64,000 nt of DNA from contig JARGSG010000092.1 in the NCBI GenBank assembly GCA_030374805.1, positions 1-64,000 of the forward strand. The letters run 5' to 3'. The notes beneath the pieces are model-generated. The model saw only the letters and a list, made by a program, of their open reading frames with translations. It was not told where the DNA came from and made no database searches. Shown here in pieces: positions 47,346 through 58,364 of the stretch (its first letter is position 1; each line of letters begins with the position of its first letter). The position numbers were made by a program, and so were the translations under genes. Origin of the DNA: Gracilaria gracilis (taxonomy: Eukaryota > Rhodophyta > Florideophyceae > Gracilariales > Gracilariaceae).

Positions 47346-49440
47346 GCTTGAGGTAGACCATTAGCCGTGAGAGGTAGCACCCCTTCAACATCGCGGATGA
47401 TCCGCCCAAATGGTATTATAAAACGGAGGAGAAATATTGTCCACAGCGCGATCTGAGTCGCAAGTATCCCCGATCTCAAGGCCAGTAGAATTTCTCTTTG
47501 CTTTCTCTAGAATATTGTATACAGTGGAAGCTGACAGCATCTTTTGGTAGGCGATAAGGGGATTTTATGGCGTGCGTCTATATGAGTGAGAAAGGTGTTG
47601 CAAATGAACGTCGTTCTGCTTTCACAGTGTCTCCGTATGCAAGTCTGGTAAAGAAGTAAATCCGTTACTTGATTCAACCCCATTACCAGCGGTATTCGTG
47701 GCAGCGCCAACAGGTGATGGTGAGGCTACCAGTTCTGCTGGCGAGTCATGACGCGGACGGTTAGTTCTGCGGTGGGGCGGCGGAGAGTTTCAAGGCAGCG
47801 ACAGTCTCAAAGTCCTTCACGAGGCCAGCGAGCGTGTCGTTACGCACGGGGCAACCCAGCGCGGACTGTGGCTCTTCGTCGCTGTCTCCGGTGGCTGTTC
47901 AGGTGAGTGGAGGCGACGCGGTGTCATCCAGAAAAGAAGGTGTTGCACGCGGGGCGTCGCGGGAGAGGCATACGACTCGCAACAAGAATGGTGGCATTCG
48001 TTGGCCACCAAGGGAAGATGACGGTCGCCATCGAAGACGGCTTCAAACGCGTGGCAGTAGACGGTGCGGTTCTTGCGTCGGCATGGTGAAAGGCAGGGGG
48101 CACGAGAGGATGCGCGCGGAAAGGGAAAGGCAGGGAATTGAGGGGAAAGGGGGGATAATGTAGAGGGACGTGGGAGAAAGAGAGGGGAGCTCACGAGACG
48201 ATGAGAGTCAAGCAAAGACGAGAAATCCGCGCTTGAAGTGAATCTGGGGATGGCTGGAGATACAGAGGCGGCCCAGAATTTGAACATTGCAGCGCGTGCG
48301 GCGGGAGTACGCCACTGATGACGCTGATGACGCTGCTGCGCGCTGGGGGCGCGCGTGGCACGCCTTCACCTGCACGCACGCGCCTTTCCTGATGTGAATG
48401 GATCCCTACGTATACCACCGGTACTGCAAGCAATGCGTGAGTATTAGCGTTGGAGTGCAGATTGTGCAAAAACGGCGAAAAGCAACGCACTCAATTTGGC
48501 GTTTCTTCAAGCGCACTTTTCGTGTTTATTCGGCAATTTTTGGCGCTGAAAAGCACCAACCTCTGAGGCAGCCGCGAGAGGAAGAGGTAGTGGCGGTGCG
48601 CCGGCTGCTGCGTCCATCTATATAAATTATGCCAGCGCTACGTATTTATCTGCTAAGGTATGTTAAACGCTATAGCGGAGGGTCAGCCGATCCAGATGCG
48701 TTTACAGTAGATACAGGCCAGCGTACGCAGATTCCCATTTTCCCTCGAGCTCTATCAGGGGCGGGTGTACCTCACGCAACACGTACAACCTCCTGCTTTG
48801 TCGTACAGAGCAGAGAACATCTTAGACCCACGCCGTGGAGCTGCGCGTGATGATGGAGCAAAACAGCGTCCTGGTCTCTTTATCGTCGAGCAGCTGCGGG
48901 TTTGTGACGAACTGAGCACACCATGGGTGCGCGTGGCGATGAAGGTCTCCTTTCCTCGTTAGAGACAGTGTTGATTGGAGGCGCAAGCCCTTAAGTAATT
49001 ACATCGTTGTACCATGGTAGTTGATCCGTTCAGGGCAATCACATGCTTCCTGCTGTCATGCGGGCACGACACACCAATGGCGAGCAGCCCGTCTTCATCC
49101 ACAACTGGCTTCATCACCCATGGTGATCCACCCTTATCATGATTCACCACTGCTGATCACCAACATCATGTTGATGGCTGGCAAAGCTCCTTGGTAGTAG
49201 CGACCACTAACTTTCACGTGGTATGCTATGTTCTCCTGCAAATCACACAGAATGGTTTTCTGTGAAATAAAAGTTCTTGTGCCAAGAAGGCCAACATGTT
49301 AGCAACCCACTTACAGCTCATTCCAGATGCACCTTTGCATATGTCCATAGGCGGTGCCGCCAGCTTGAGAGCAATGCTTGCGTGCTGGACAGTGAAAAGG
49401 CTCCCGCTATTATATTTACTGATCAAGATCGTAGCTGCAT
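47346..49440. other. CACTA interior, no supported gene
   Basis: About 2.1 kb, GC-rich in 47.8-48.4 kb. A plus segment near 47980-48089 reads MTVAIEDGFKRVAVDGAVL, which looks protein-like but is isolated. Other long frames here are on overlapping strands with low-complexity translations. Nothing can be assigned. Confidence 0.35.
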
Positions 49441-50147
49441 TTGTATGGCGTGACAGCGCGATTTGTGGATATTAAAGAGGCGAATTCCAGCTCGACCGCT
49501 TCGGCCTTGCCGGCACTTCCGAATGGGCGAGTGCACTGCATCTTCCCGCCGTGCAGGATGGATATGAAGCTAAACGATTTGGAATGCGAGGACGGAGTGT
49601 TTGTGTCTGTAGGCCAGTTTTGGGCCGAGGAGAACCATAAACTGCCATTCCAGATTATGTTCGTGATACGCGAAAAACACGCAGACCTGAATTGTAGGCT
49701 AATAATGACCGGAAGCGCGCTCAAGGACAGAGACGGCCAATGCGCCGCGAGGCTGCGCCGGAGCGCGCAGAAAGAAGTATTTCGGTGACGTTGCGGGTAA
49801 AGGCGCCCAGCGATGAGGTGCACAGCACGCTCAGGTGGGCATAACTGAGCGTTCACACGACGCAGGAGGAGGACTTTAGCATCTCGGTGATGGAGCTGCA
49901 GGCGCGCGGGGTGAAGGTAGTGGCGCACCGCAGCGGCAGTATGGAGACCTATATCGTGCTCTATCGAAGCAACGGGATACTAATGAGCTGGGGTGATGAA
50001 TACGCCGGCGCAGTGCCTGCCATAATGCGCAACGGCGCAATGGCAGCGCGCCTCGCCACAAGTGGAGCAAGGGGTTGCGAGTGCTTTGCAGACGACGTGT
50101 TCTGCAACCGCTTCAGCCAAGTGGAGGACGAGAGCTCTCGCATCTGA
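49441..50147 (+). pseudogene. Decayed hypothetical gene in CACTA element
   Basis: The plus frame 49441-49788 includes KLPFQIMFVIREKHADLNCR. It changes frame near 49770 and continues as SVTLRVKAPSDEVHSTLRWA, then a TAA near 49842, then EDFSISVMELQARGVKVVAH and YIVLYRSNGILMSWGDEYAG up to 50147. The alternating hydrophobic pattern suggests a beta-rich fold. One indel and one stop make it a pseudogene. I do not recognise the family; it may be another captured host gene. Confidence 0.4.
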
Positions 50148-52657
50148 GCACTCGATCCACTCAAGACGGACGTGTGCGTGACGTCGGTGGCGGTTGCGGC
50201 ATGGCGGCCATGCCGTACAGCGCAGCCGAAGCTGTAGGGAGTGCGTTAGGTGCCGTTTCGATTGAAAAGGAGCCAAATGGCGAAAGTGAGCACGGCGCGT
50301 CACGTGCTGGCGAGTCGCGAGCACGAGCCAAATTTCAAACTTGTGTTTATCGATCTCTGTCGAGATCACGGATGATATTTTCAAGGCCTCCTTTCTCAAT
50401 TGTTTAAGTGCAAGTGTACGTTCAGCCATCCCTGTCGTTCTCCTGGTTTAGCGCGCGGTGGGCTCTGGCATCTCTTTCGACATTGCTCGTGACTCTTGCC
50501 GCGTCGTCGACAGCGTATGGCCATACGTATCCCTTTTCAACGTTCTGCACATTAGGGACCTGTAATTTTAATCAGACGCTGTCGTATGCACAGGCAGCGA
50601 GACGGCTATGTTTTGCACCAAAATCTCCGTTCGTATTAACATCCTCCACGAACGATTAATGCAATAAGCCGTACCGCAAGAAGCCTTTACACCAGGTAGC
50701 AAATCAACGGCCGTGCGCCACTCTATCAGATGAAAAGCTCCACAAAACCGGAACATCCAAATAGCACAAGGTCGGTGTCATTGACCAGCAACAGCGAATA
50801 TCCAGCGGAAAATATGAAAAGCCATATATTCCGGTCGTAATAATCCCCGGATATGATACGGTCCCACGGCCAGAGAGTCTTATTACCATGGCATAAGTGC
50901 TCCGTGAGACAATTGGCCCCGACGCGCTGGTCAGCGTTGTTCCCTTCACAATCTCTACCTGGATATCCACTGTGAGCGGCCGGCCCATCACCGCTGTTCT
51001 AGGACTGTTGGAAGAAGGGGTATAGGAAGCGAGACAGACGTCTGCATCGTCCAAAGTCCAACTACTTGCTCATTTGGCTGGCGGCTGCATTGCTCGCATC
51101 TATCTGGGCGACATTCCGTACCCAAATGGGTCGTCATGTGTTTGGAATGATGAGCGTTTTGTCTCCAAGTTAGTGTGTCTTGGTACTCTGCACCGCAGTG
51201 ACCGTAGGCTTACCAAGAAATTTTGCACATAGTTAATCACCACTATCCAGGCGAATACCACGAAGAAGTTCAGTATGTTAGTGTAGTTGGGAATAGAGAA
51301 CGATCGCGGAATAGCCTAGTGGGGCCTGGAAGTTTTGGCAATCGGATTGGTTCACCAGAGTTAGCTATTGTTTAACGGATAAGTGTATAGGAAGTAATGC
51401 CGCTGACGGCGACTGTGATTTTATGATACTACCACATACGTCCTCTCAAAATAAAGCTCCTGACTGACTGACATTTCTCTCATCACATTTGCATACTTCA
51501 TGAGCAAAAATTGTACCGTTATCTTCAGTACTTCTGGCCGGAGCACATAATATTTGTTTGATAAAAATCTCGCATTTGCCTTCTTCTGGAGCTGCCCGAT
51601 TGGTCTCCCGGAAGCATTGAACCACTGAAGTGCCTTTCTTTACATGCAAGGGTAAAGAGTGAGAGAAGCTTTTGAGCTCTGTGCCCATTGTTGCGCAAGC
51701 TGGTCACGTCTTGGTCGGGGCAAGGTGACAAGTGCACAGCGCTGTCCTATCTTCTCTGTGGAGTCTCTTTTAAAGTGTTGGAGAGTTTATATGCTTGAAT
51801 CGACGCCCACAGGCCAGTGATGGACGTCGAGGGAAGCACGTGGCTAAGATGTTCTGGACGAAGGGATTTACCGATAAAGAAAACACTATCTGTACCTGTA
51901 CAGTACTGTTAGTGTATCAGTTCTGACTTTTTCCAATCAAACCGATATCATCCGCAGACGCCTGGACTCTCCCCCGCCATACGTCTTGAAAGACGTTCAG
52001 ACTTTCAATCGTTTTCGAATATCTCTTGTCACGAACGATGACGGATGCAATGTTGAGCGTTCACCAAGGCTACCGCAAAACCTTTCATGCGCGGGGAGGA
52101 CGTGCAGTGACCTAAATGCAGATACAATTATTGGTAAAGCTCTGCCTATATTCTATCGCAGTGCTGGTGTTATTATTAGACTGATACTTGCAAGTTCGCC
52201 CTCCCTTTCGCTTTTGCTCTCGTCCTTTCTCTTGATGTCCTCACAGGTCTCATTACAACTTGATACGACTTGATGGGGAACACATCAATTGAAAGAAGCG
52301 TCCTCCCACTGGAATGGCCCTTTTTCTTCATGCCATCGTCGTAGGTTCGAAAAAAAGTTCGCCATTGGATGGAGTGGGAACCTCTCCGAAGCTTTTATGA
52401 ATTAGAGGAGTTCATTTGCAAAGTGCACTACAACAACTTCATTAGAAGAGAGAATTTATATGTATACATGCGTCCTTTACTTTCTCTTGGAGACCCCATC
52501 TCATGACAAGATTACTCAGAAAGGCATGACATTCGGCGGCCACATATGAGTTGTCTCTCAGTCAGTGATTGCGTTGCTCTACACGGGACGTTGTTTCTCT
52601 GGTTCGGAGGCAAGCCAATCCTTTGAATAAAAACGTTGTAGTTCAATCCCTGTAATA
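50148..52657. other. CACTA interior, no supported gene
   Basis: About 2.5 kb without a convincing gene. The minus frame 51054-50704 is open and protein-like but short and unassigned. A plus frame at 50408-50659 has a hydrophobic N-terminus but no ATG at its 5' end. Confidence 0.35.
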
Positions 52658-52885
52658 TTAGCATGGCCCTGGGGCCCATAGCCTTCGGAGGCTGACATGA
52701 ATTACTGCAGATACAACTGCCACAGATCCGATGAGTTTTTTCAGAGTCGGCTTCTCACCCAGCATCAATATGACCAACACGTAAGCAGATGGTACTTCAA
52801 GGTTCTTCATGATTACACCCTGGCCTGCTCTGCACATCTGCAGACCCTTCTTAAGATAGCTTTGAGCGAAAACTTTCTCGCTCAA
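52658..52885 (-). pseudogene. EamA/DMT transporter C-terminal fragment (paralogue)
   Basis: A 75-codon minus frame aligns along its length with the end of the transporter at 53.0-54.0 kb. It has KKGLQMCRAGQGVIMKN against NKGLQLCKAVQVIIMKN, then GEKPT and VVSAVI. The match is clearly partial, so this is a diverged duplicate rather than a recent copy. No frame for its N-terminal part survives upstream. A 10-bp-arm hairpin (CTTTGAGCGA...) lies just upstream, near 52860. Confidence 0.65.
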
Positions 52886-53032
52886 AGTTTTTATCTTCTT
52901 TCATGGGCATGCGCAATGCCGAGGTATCTGAAGCATTGTACGCATTATTTTATCGTACCAGGCCATCCTTTCAGTACGTGAAGACATCCAAACGCAGTTT
53001 TTGCATTCATATGTGCCTTCGTCCCCGTGCAT

Positions 53033-54010
53033 CTAATTCGTCGTCAGCCGCCGCAAGCCAAATGTGATCACCGCAGACACGACCAACATGGACCCCATGA
53101 TTGCCGACAAGCTCGGCTTCTCGTCCAATATCCACATGCCCAAAAGGTACGCCAAGGGCACTTGATCGTTTTTCATAATGATAACCTGCACAGCCTTGCA
53201 CAACTGAAGACCTTTGTTTATGGCGCACTGGGCGATGAATCCTCCCAACGAGCCAATTACTACAACGAAAACACCTTTGTGGTTATGTCAGACTTGATGA
53301 AGGGCTTCTCTACCACCATAGAAAGCAGTTATAGGAACCCCGACTGCCCCGAGGGCAAAGACTGAAAGCATGAAGTGAACTCTCTTGCTCATCCCACGCA
53401 TGCACACATACGCTGCAGCCGTACACCATGCGGCAAGAAAGACAAGCAATACACCCAACAGGTCTTGGCTCCTGGCACTCGTACCAGCAATCAATAACAC
53501 TCCAGCAATTCGAAGGATCGAACAAACTACGTCCCAGGTGCTTGACGTTTCTTTCAGAAACACTTGTGATAGCAGCATTGCCAATACAAAACTAAACGAA
53601 GATATGGAAGTGAACAAACCAGCTGGGAGGTATGGTCCTGAAACGTACACCAATAAGAGTCCCAAAAACCCCCCTTATTTCCCCGCAGAGAATACGGGCA
53701 CACAATATTACCCTATTAATAGGAGCCAGATCGAGCGGGGAGAATTTGATGACGCTTACAAGTGATACATTTGAAAGGAGAAGCTAAATTACGCTCAAAC
53801 AAAAGCGGCAGCACCTGCGGGGAATTCGTATCGCGTTACAGCTCCGCGCACAGCAACTGTTGGGACAGCTACAAGCATTGCGCAAAGCGTAATTATTGCT
53901 AATCCGAAGAGAACAGAACGCGACTGCGTGGGACACGGAGCGTCTGAATCACATACTGTCGCTCTGCACGACAACAACGGTGGCGTTTCAGACAAATTCT
54001 GTGTCTCCAT
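53033..54010 (-). pseudogene. EamA/DMT-family membrane transporter, captured and decayed
   Basis: One minus frame of 326 codons starts at the ATG 54010. It is interrupted only by stops: a cluster between 53797 and about 53680, and TGA at 53290-53288. Hydrophobic segments fit the ten-helix DMT plan. LPAGLFTSISSFSFVLAMLL and KETSSTWDVVCSILRIAGV match the first EamA repeat, and VPLAYLLGMWILDEKPSLSA the second. The cytosolic N-terminus is followed by a first membrane helix. Members export small metabolites across a cell or plastid membrane. The 140-bp stop-rich stretch still reads as protein through its stops, so decay is more likely than an intron, although an intron is not excluded. Confidence 0.7.
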
Positions 54011-54604
54011 TCTGTCATCCTGGAACCGAGTTTCTGCCAGGGTAACCGCCCGTCGATCTTGGTGATATGATTTGAGAGAAACGAGGGGGCATGCGGTCGG
54101 ACGCAAGTCTCGAGCTTGATATATAGTTGGAGGAGAATAGTGTGCTTCTTTTAAGGCTTTCGAATGCCCGGTGTCTTCTACTGCACATGGCAGAGTGACC
54201 GGCGACTAGCAGTTGCTATTCTGAATCGGGTGCTTTACGTGAAATCGGGGAACTAGTACAGTGACGAGCGAACACTTCATATGAAGAACGGGAAGTTGTC
54301 GCAATCATCGTGTCTTCGTCATATCTTTCAATCGACTAAAGCTGACAGGATCCATTTTGAATGCGTACTGAATGCAAATGTTCGCCGACGCAGTGAGTGG
54401 TAAGCGAGGTCAATCCTCCATGTGATCACGTTACGAGAACGAACATATGCTATTTCGCGCACCATCACCTCAGAACGAATTCCATTGATAGATAATGATA
54501 AAGTGACCAAAGATAGTCAAAGATGAAAAGAACATGAGGATGTTATGAAAACCGTCGACGGATGTAAATGCTAAGATTTGAGAACAGGGAGTTATGTGGA
54601 CGAT

Positions 54605-55693
54605 TTACTTTGCGGGCGTCTGTACAAGAGTGATCTTGTCCTCTATTGGAGCATCGGTCTTGGGCCCGGTCTTTGGCTTATTGGCCTTTGCGTAGGTTTT
54701 GCAGAAGAGAGCGCCGAAAACTTTGGCGGCTATGAGCCACTACATACCAGTCATGCCATGGCGAAACAGAAGGGTGAACACGGACAAGAACTAGCGAATA
54801 GACATGATTGTGGCATACAAGAGTGCACCAAACTTCTTGAGAGTATATGTGATGGCAAACTCGCCGGATACTGCCGAGAAGGACAGCACGGCCATGTCAG
54901 CAACGACGGTAGAGTACTTGGTGAGGAACGCATGTGAGTCGAAGAGCTTGCCAGATCCAATAAGGAAGCAGATGCTCATGAGACCCGATCTAAAGTTGAC
55001 ATACAGCATTTGATTGTAGATGGTCATCTGACAGCCTAAGAAAAGCTTCTCTTGGAATTTAGCCGTGAAGCCATCGAAATCGAGGTATCCAAGAATGAGC
55101 AGGGGACCGTAGTACGAGTCTTCGTCAGGGGCCTTCTTGGCCTTGATATTTCCAGACGAGAGGAAGGCTGTGCAGCCCAAAGTGACGAAGACCGCCACAC
55201 CGTACTTGACCAGACCGTACTTCTTGCCGGACATGAAGTTACCCCAAATCATGACAGGAATCATCTTGGCGCATTTGGGCAAGGTCCGGGTGGGGAGGGT
55301 GACCCTCTTGAGGGCCTCATATTGACAGCTGGTGGCAGTGACATGATTCACACTGATCATAAAGTACTTGTATTACGGAGCCTTCTTGCGCAATTCTGTA
55401 ATATCGCCCTTGGAGAGCAGGATGCAGGCGGCGGGAACAGCGGCCGGGAAGTGGTTGGGAAACACGAGCTCGAGGAAGTTTTTGAAGTATTCGCCCTCCT
55501 CATCAGCGGTTTTGGACCCGTTGGTGTACGGTTTGGTCACGATACGATCCTGCAACAGAGCGTACATCATGAGCGAGCAGATGATACCGTCTACGCACAT
55601 CTTGACGGGCGGCGAAGGAAGGTACTTCCAGACGCCCACGGGCTGAGGCGCGGGCGTGGGCTCGGGCTCTATTGGCACGGTCTTCTCTGCCAT
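54605..55693 (-). pseudogene. UAA-family nucleotide-sugar/PAPS transporter (SLC35B-like), captured and decayed
   Basis: A 363-codon minus frame from the ATG at 55693 to TAA at 54607-54605 is broken only by TAA (55375-55373), TAG (54793-54791) and TAG (54742-54740). The core TLPKCAKMIPVMIWGNFMSG followed by KKYGLVKYGVAVFVTLGCTAF is diagnostic of the UAA (SLC35B) family in Golgi/ER membranes. Members carry UDP-sugars or PAPS into the lumen. The two late TAGs fall where the family has Gln, in IRQFLS and MQWL. The length is near normal and no intron is evident, so an essentially complete host gene was captured. A TATATAAG near 55880 could be its own TATA box. Confidence 0.85.
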
Positions 55694-56222
55694 GTTTGGG
55701 TTTGGTTCGAGAGCGCGGGACTGAGGCGGGGGCGACTAGCTATTGGAGAAGCAGGATGGAGCACCGATGAGGCAAGACGGGCGAGAATAAATGCGTCAGG
55801 TGTGATGGAAAGGAGTGACGTGGAGAGGGGGAGGGGGAAAAGTGGTGCGTACGGAGCTGATACCACTACGAGCGGGCACACGTATATAAGTATCTGCATC
55901 ATGTCTCTTACGTCCGGCCTTCGATACAAAGCCTTCCTCTTTCTGCATATTGATTCGCAAAGCTTGGATCTCTACACTCCCGACGCAACATCTCTGCATC
56001 AGAAGCAGCTCCGAAGCGAGTCGCATTTCCGGGAACACCTCAAATCGCAGCAAACGTGTCGAAGAATCTTCATGACGCTTCTAGCCGCAGTAATCCGACG
56101 TACGAAGTAAGCGCGGTTGTAACTCAACCAAAACGTGCAATTTCACTGCGCAAACCATGAAGGCCACAGTCCAGGGCGAGATCTGCTCAGTTATAGTGCT
56201 GCTATCCGAGTTGCACCCAAGT

Positions 56223-56407
56223 GAGTGCAAAGCTCTCCACTTGGCCTCACTGTGCACTCAGCAGAGAGTTGCGCAAGTAGGTGTAGACTAGTTTTTATCC
56301 ACTTCACCTCAGAGTGCACGCAGTGTGAGACTTCCGTGGCACAGTATTACTTCATATTGTACACCACTTACACTCCAAGTGCCTTATTTGATTCCATTCG
56401 CACTCAA
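56223..56407. repeat. Right subterminal TGCACTC repeats of the CACTA element
   Basis: Exact GAGTGCA or TGCACTC copies lie at 56223, 56253 and 56312. Near matches occur at 56209 (gagttgcacc), 56369 (tacactc) and 56400 (cgcactc). They mirror the left subterminal array and end about 40 bp before the terminus. Confidence 0.75.
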
Positions 56408-56446
56408 ATGAGCCTCTTAAAAATGAAAATAATTCTTGTAGGGAGG

Positions 56447-58094
56447 ATGGCAAAGTACACCCTATCCAGTTTGCGTCACGAACGATGACAGAGGCGGAGA
56501 GAAATTACTTCATATGCGATCGTGGAGCTCTAGCGGTTGTCTTTGCATTGAAGAAGTTTTGTGTATGTCTCTTGTCCGAAGTACCTTTCAAGATACTGAC
56601 CGACCATCAGGCGTTACAATAAGCCTTCAGAAAGAGGGATATACATGGCAGGTTGGCACGTTGGATGGACCTGATGGCTGAATATGACTTCAAGTACCGT
56701 CCGGAGATAGCGAACGGTGCCGCAGACTTCTTGTCCAGGCTCCCAAAGCGCTCTCCTGAAGCCGATGTGGTGGAACTGAGTTTCATAGAGGAGGAGGTCG
56801 ACAAGGGAAATCTTGGCCACCATCACTTCGTCCAACCCGCCCCTGAGTGGTCTAGAACCGTACATGCTGAAAGTAGCACGATTCCTCTCAGGAGCCCGTG
56901 TTCTGGAGCAGAACTCGCGAAGGAAGAGGGCGATCCGTCGTAACGCCAAGAACTTCATGCTATGGAACAACACCCTGTTCCGCCGGGAGAAGGATGGATT
57001 ACGCGCGGTCTCCGCCGTTAGCGATCGAGTGGAAATACTCCAAATGTTCCACGACGATATAGGCCATTGGGATGCTGAGACGACGAAGAAGTTTGTCAGG
57101 GAGAGGTTCTGGTAGCCAGGTGTGTATCGAGATATCACGGACTACGTAGCAGGCTGTGACGGATTCCAAAGAGCGGGAAGGCTCCGCACTTACCGTACGA
57201 ACCTCCGAGCGCCCACCACGGGACTATTTGAAACGTTCTCGATTGATTTTGCAGGCCCTCTGCCCTTCCTCCAGAGATAGTAGGTTTGCTATCATAGCGG
57301 TAGAACATTTTACGGGTTGGCCTATTGCTTGGGCCACGAAGAATTCTGTCGCTGGCACCGTTGTAGACTTTGTTGAGAAGGAGATACTCCACCCATTTGG
57401 CCCTCCGAAGACAATCGTGTCGGATAATGCCAACGCCTTCACGCCAGAGGTGGTGGAGAATTTCATGAACCTTCATGGTATCGCCAGGAAGACGGTCCTG
57501 TCATATGCCCCGATGGCAAACCGTAGGGCCGAGAGAATGGTAGGGACGATCAAGTTGGCCATTAAAAAGACAGTTCTTCGTGCTGACTTGGACTGGGAAG
57601 AGGCGCTACCGAAAGCGCTCTGTGGGTACCGGCAACGGAATCGCTGGGTATTGCCTTCCCCTTTAGAGTTATTGTACGGGATTCGCCCCAGGATGATCGC
57701 GAGCGACAGTGCTGCACTTCTAAAAGATGCCAATACAATACAGAGGGGCCTCGAGCTACTGCGATCGTCAGGCCATTGCGCCTTTCCAGTGACGTTGGCA
57801 GGTGTTCTCAGGGAGGCAATCGGTAAAGTGAAATACTACCGGGTAGATGACGAGGTCCTGGTTGCACACGGCCCGGAATTGAATATGTATAAGAAGTGGC
57901 CGGCGTTCGAATCGTTCTTCTATGGACCATGCCGGGTGACCAAAGCGAATCACGCTCGCTATGAGCTGGTCTCTTCCACAGGGAGAGTCACTCGAAACGC
58001 TGTGCACGCAACGGGACTTATGTTGTACAAGCGACCACCGGCACATCTCCGCAGAGCGTCTGATGGCGTTGGGGAGAGTGACGGGAGTCACTGA
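56447..58094 (+). pseudogene. Ty3/gypsy pol 3' half: RNase H and integrase
   Basis: This continues the gypsy frame cut at 36511. RNase H resumes as VHPIQFASRTMTEAE and includes TDHQALQ and a TAA at 56620. The integrase zinc region has HDDIGHWDAE and a TAG at 57113 where Trp is expected; its last Cys is Phe (CDGF). From 57156 the frame is intact for 312 codons. It shows the DDE core as SIDFAGP, VSDNANAF and RRAERMVGTIK, and the C-terminal domain ends with ATGLMLYKRPP. There is no chromodomain after it. No LTR could be matched on either side. Confidence 0.9.
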
Positions 58095-58364
58095 TCTTTC
58101 GGTCACGCGACAGAGGCTAGGACGCAGGGCAGTAGGATGAAAGAGAGAGTGAAAGTAAACTATCAGTGAGTTGTTACTAATGGGCTAGAAAGTCGACATG
58201 TTATGCTGGAAATTGAGCACAAACCACTTTAGTGAGGAACACAGGTTGGTCGGCTTACGAAGGCAAAGTCTCGAGTATACAAGAAACCAAGATTCGTGGG
58301 CGAGCAACGGCTACTACGATGGAGAACGGGAAAGACACGAGCACTTAAGGAAGTCCAGTGAGGA
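58095..58364. other. Gypsy 3' flank, no LTR recognised
   Basis: About 270 bp after the integrase stop. It may contain a degraded 3' LTR or polypurine tract, but no matching copy exists upstream of gag in this window. Confidence 0.35.

Larger units (their letters stand above)
36512..56443. mobile_element. 19.9-kb CACTA-type DNA transposon with cargo genes
   Basis: The left end is CCCTAAAACAA and the right end, read inward on the other strand, is CCCTACAAGAA, giving 9 of 11 matching bases. The 3-bp sequence AGG is present on both sides (36509-36511 and 56444-56446). Removing the element and one AGG rejoins the gypsy RNase H frame exactly, reading QQKK then DGKVHP. The 3-bp duplication, short termini and subterminal repeats identify the CACTA/EnSpm superfamily, and a tnp2-type transposase lies inside. 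Besides transposase it holds several decayed frames, among them two recognisable transporter genes. Its size is well above a minimal autonomous element, so capture of host DNA is likely. Confidence 0.93.

Noticed and set aside
50704..51054. Cys-loop receptor ligand-binding domain
   Set aside because: Only a vague FPLD-like resemblance; the Cys-loop spacing is not met.
53680..53797. Intron in the EamA gene
   Set aside because: The stretch still reads as transporter sequence through its stops and the frame is kept on both sides; left as decay, although an intron is not fully excluded.
33723..57115. Reassignment of TAG to Trp or Gln in this genome
   Set aside because: TAA and TGA also interrupt frames, TAG appears to end other frames normally, and C-to-T decay explains the pattern.
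33425..58364. LTRs of the gypsy element
   Set aside because: No matching sequence was seen between the 5' and 3' flanks; there is no room for a 5' LTR before gag.
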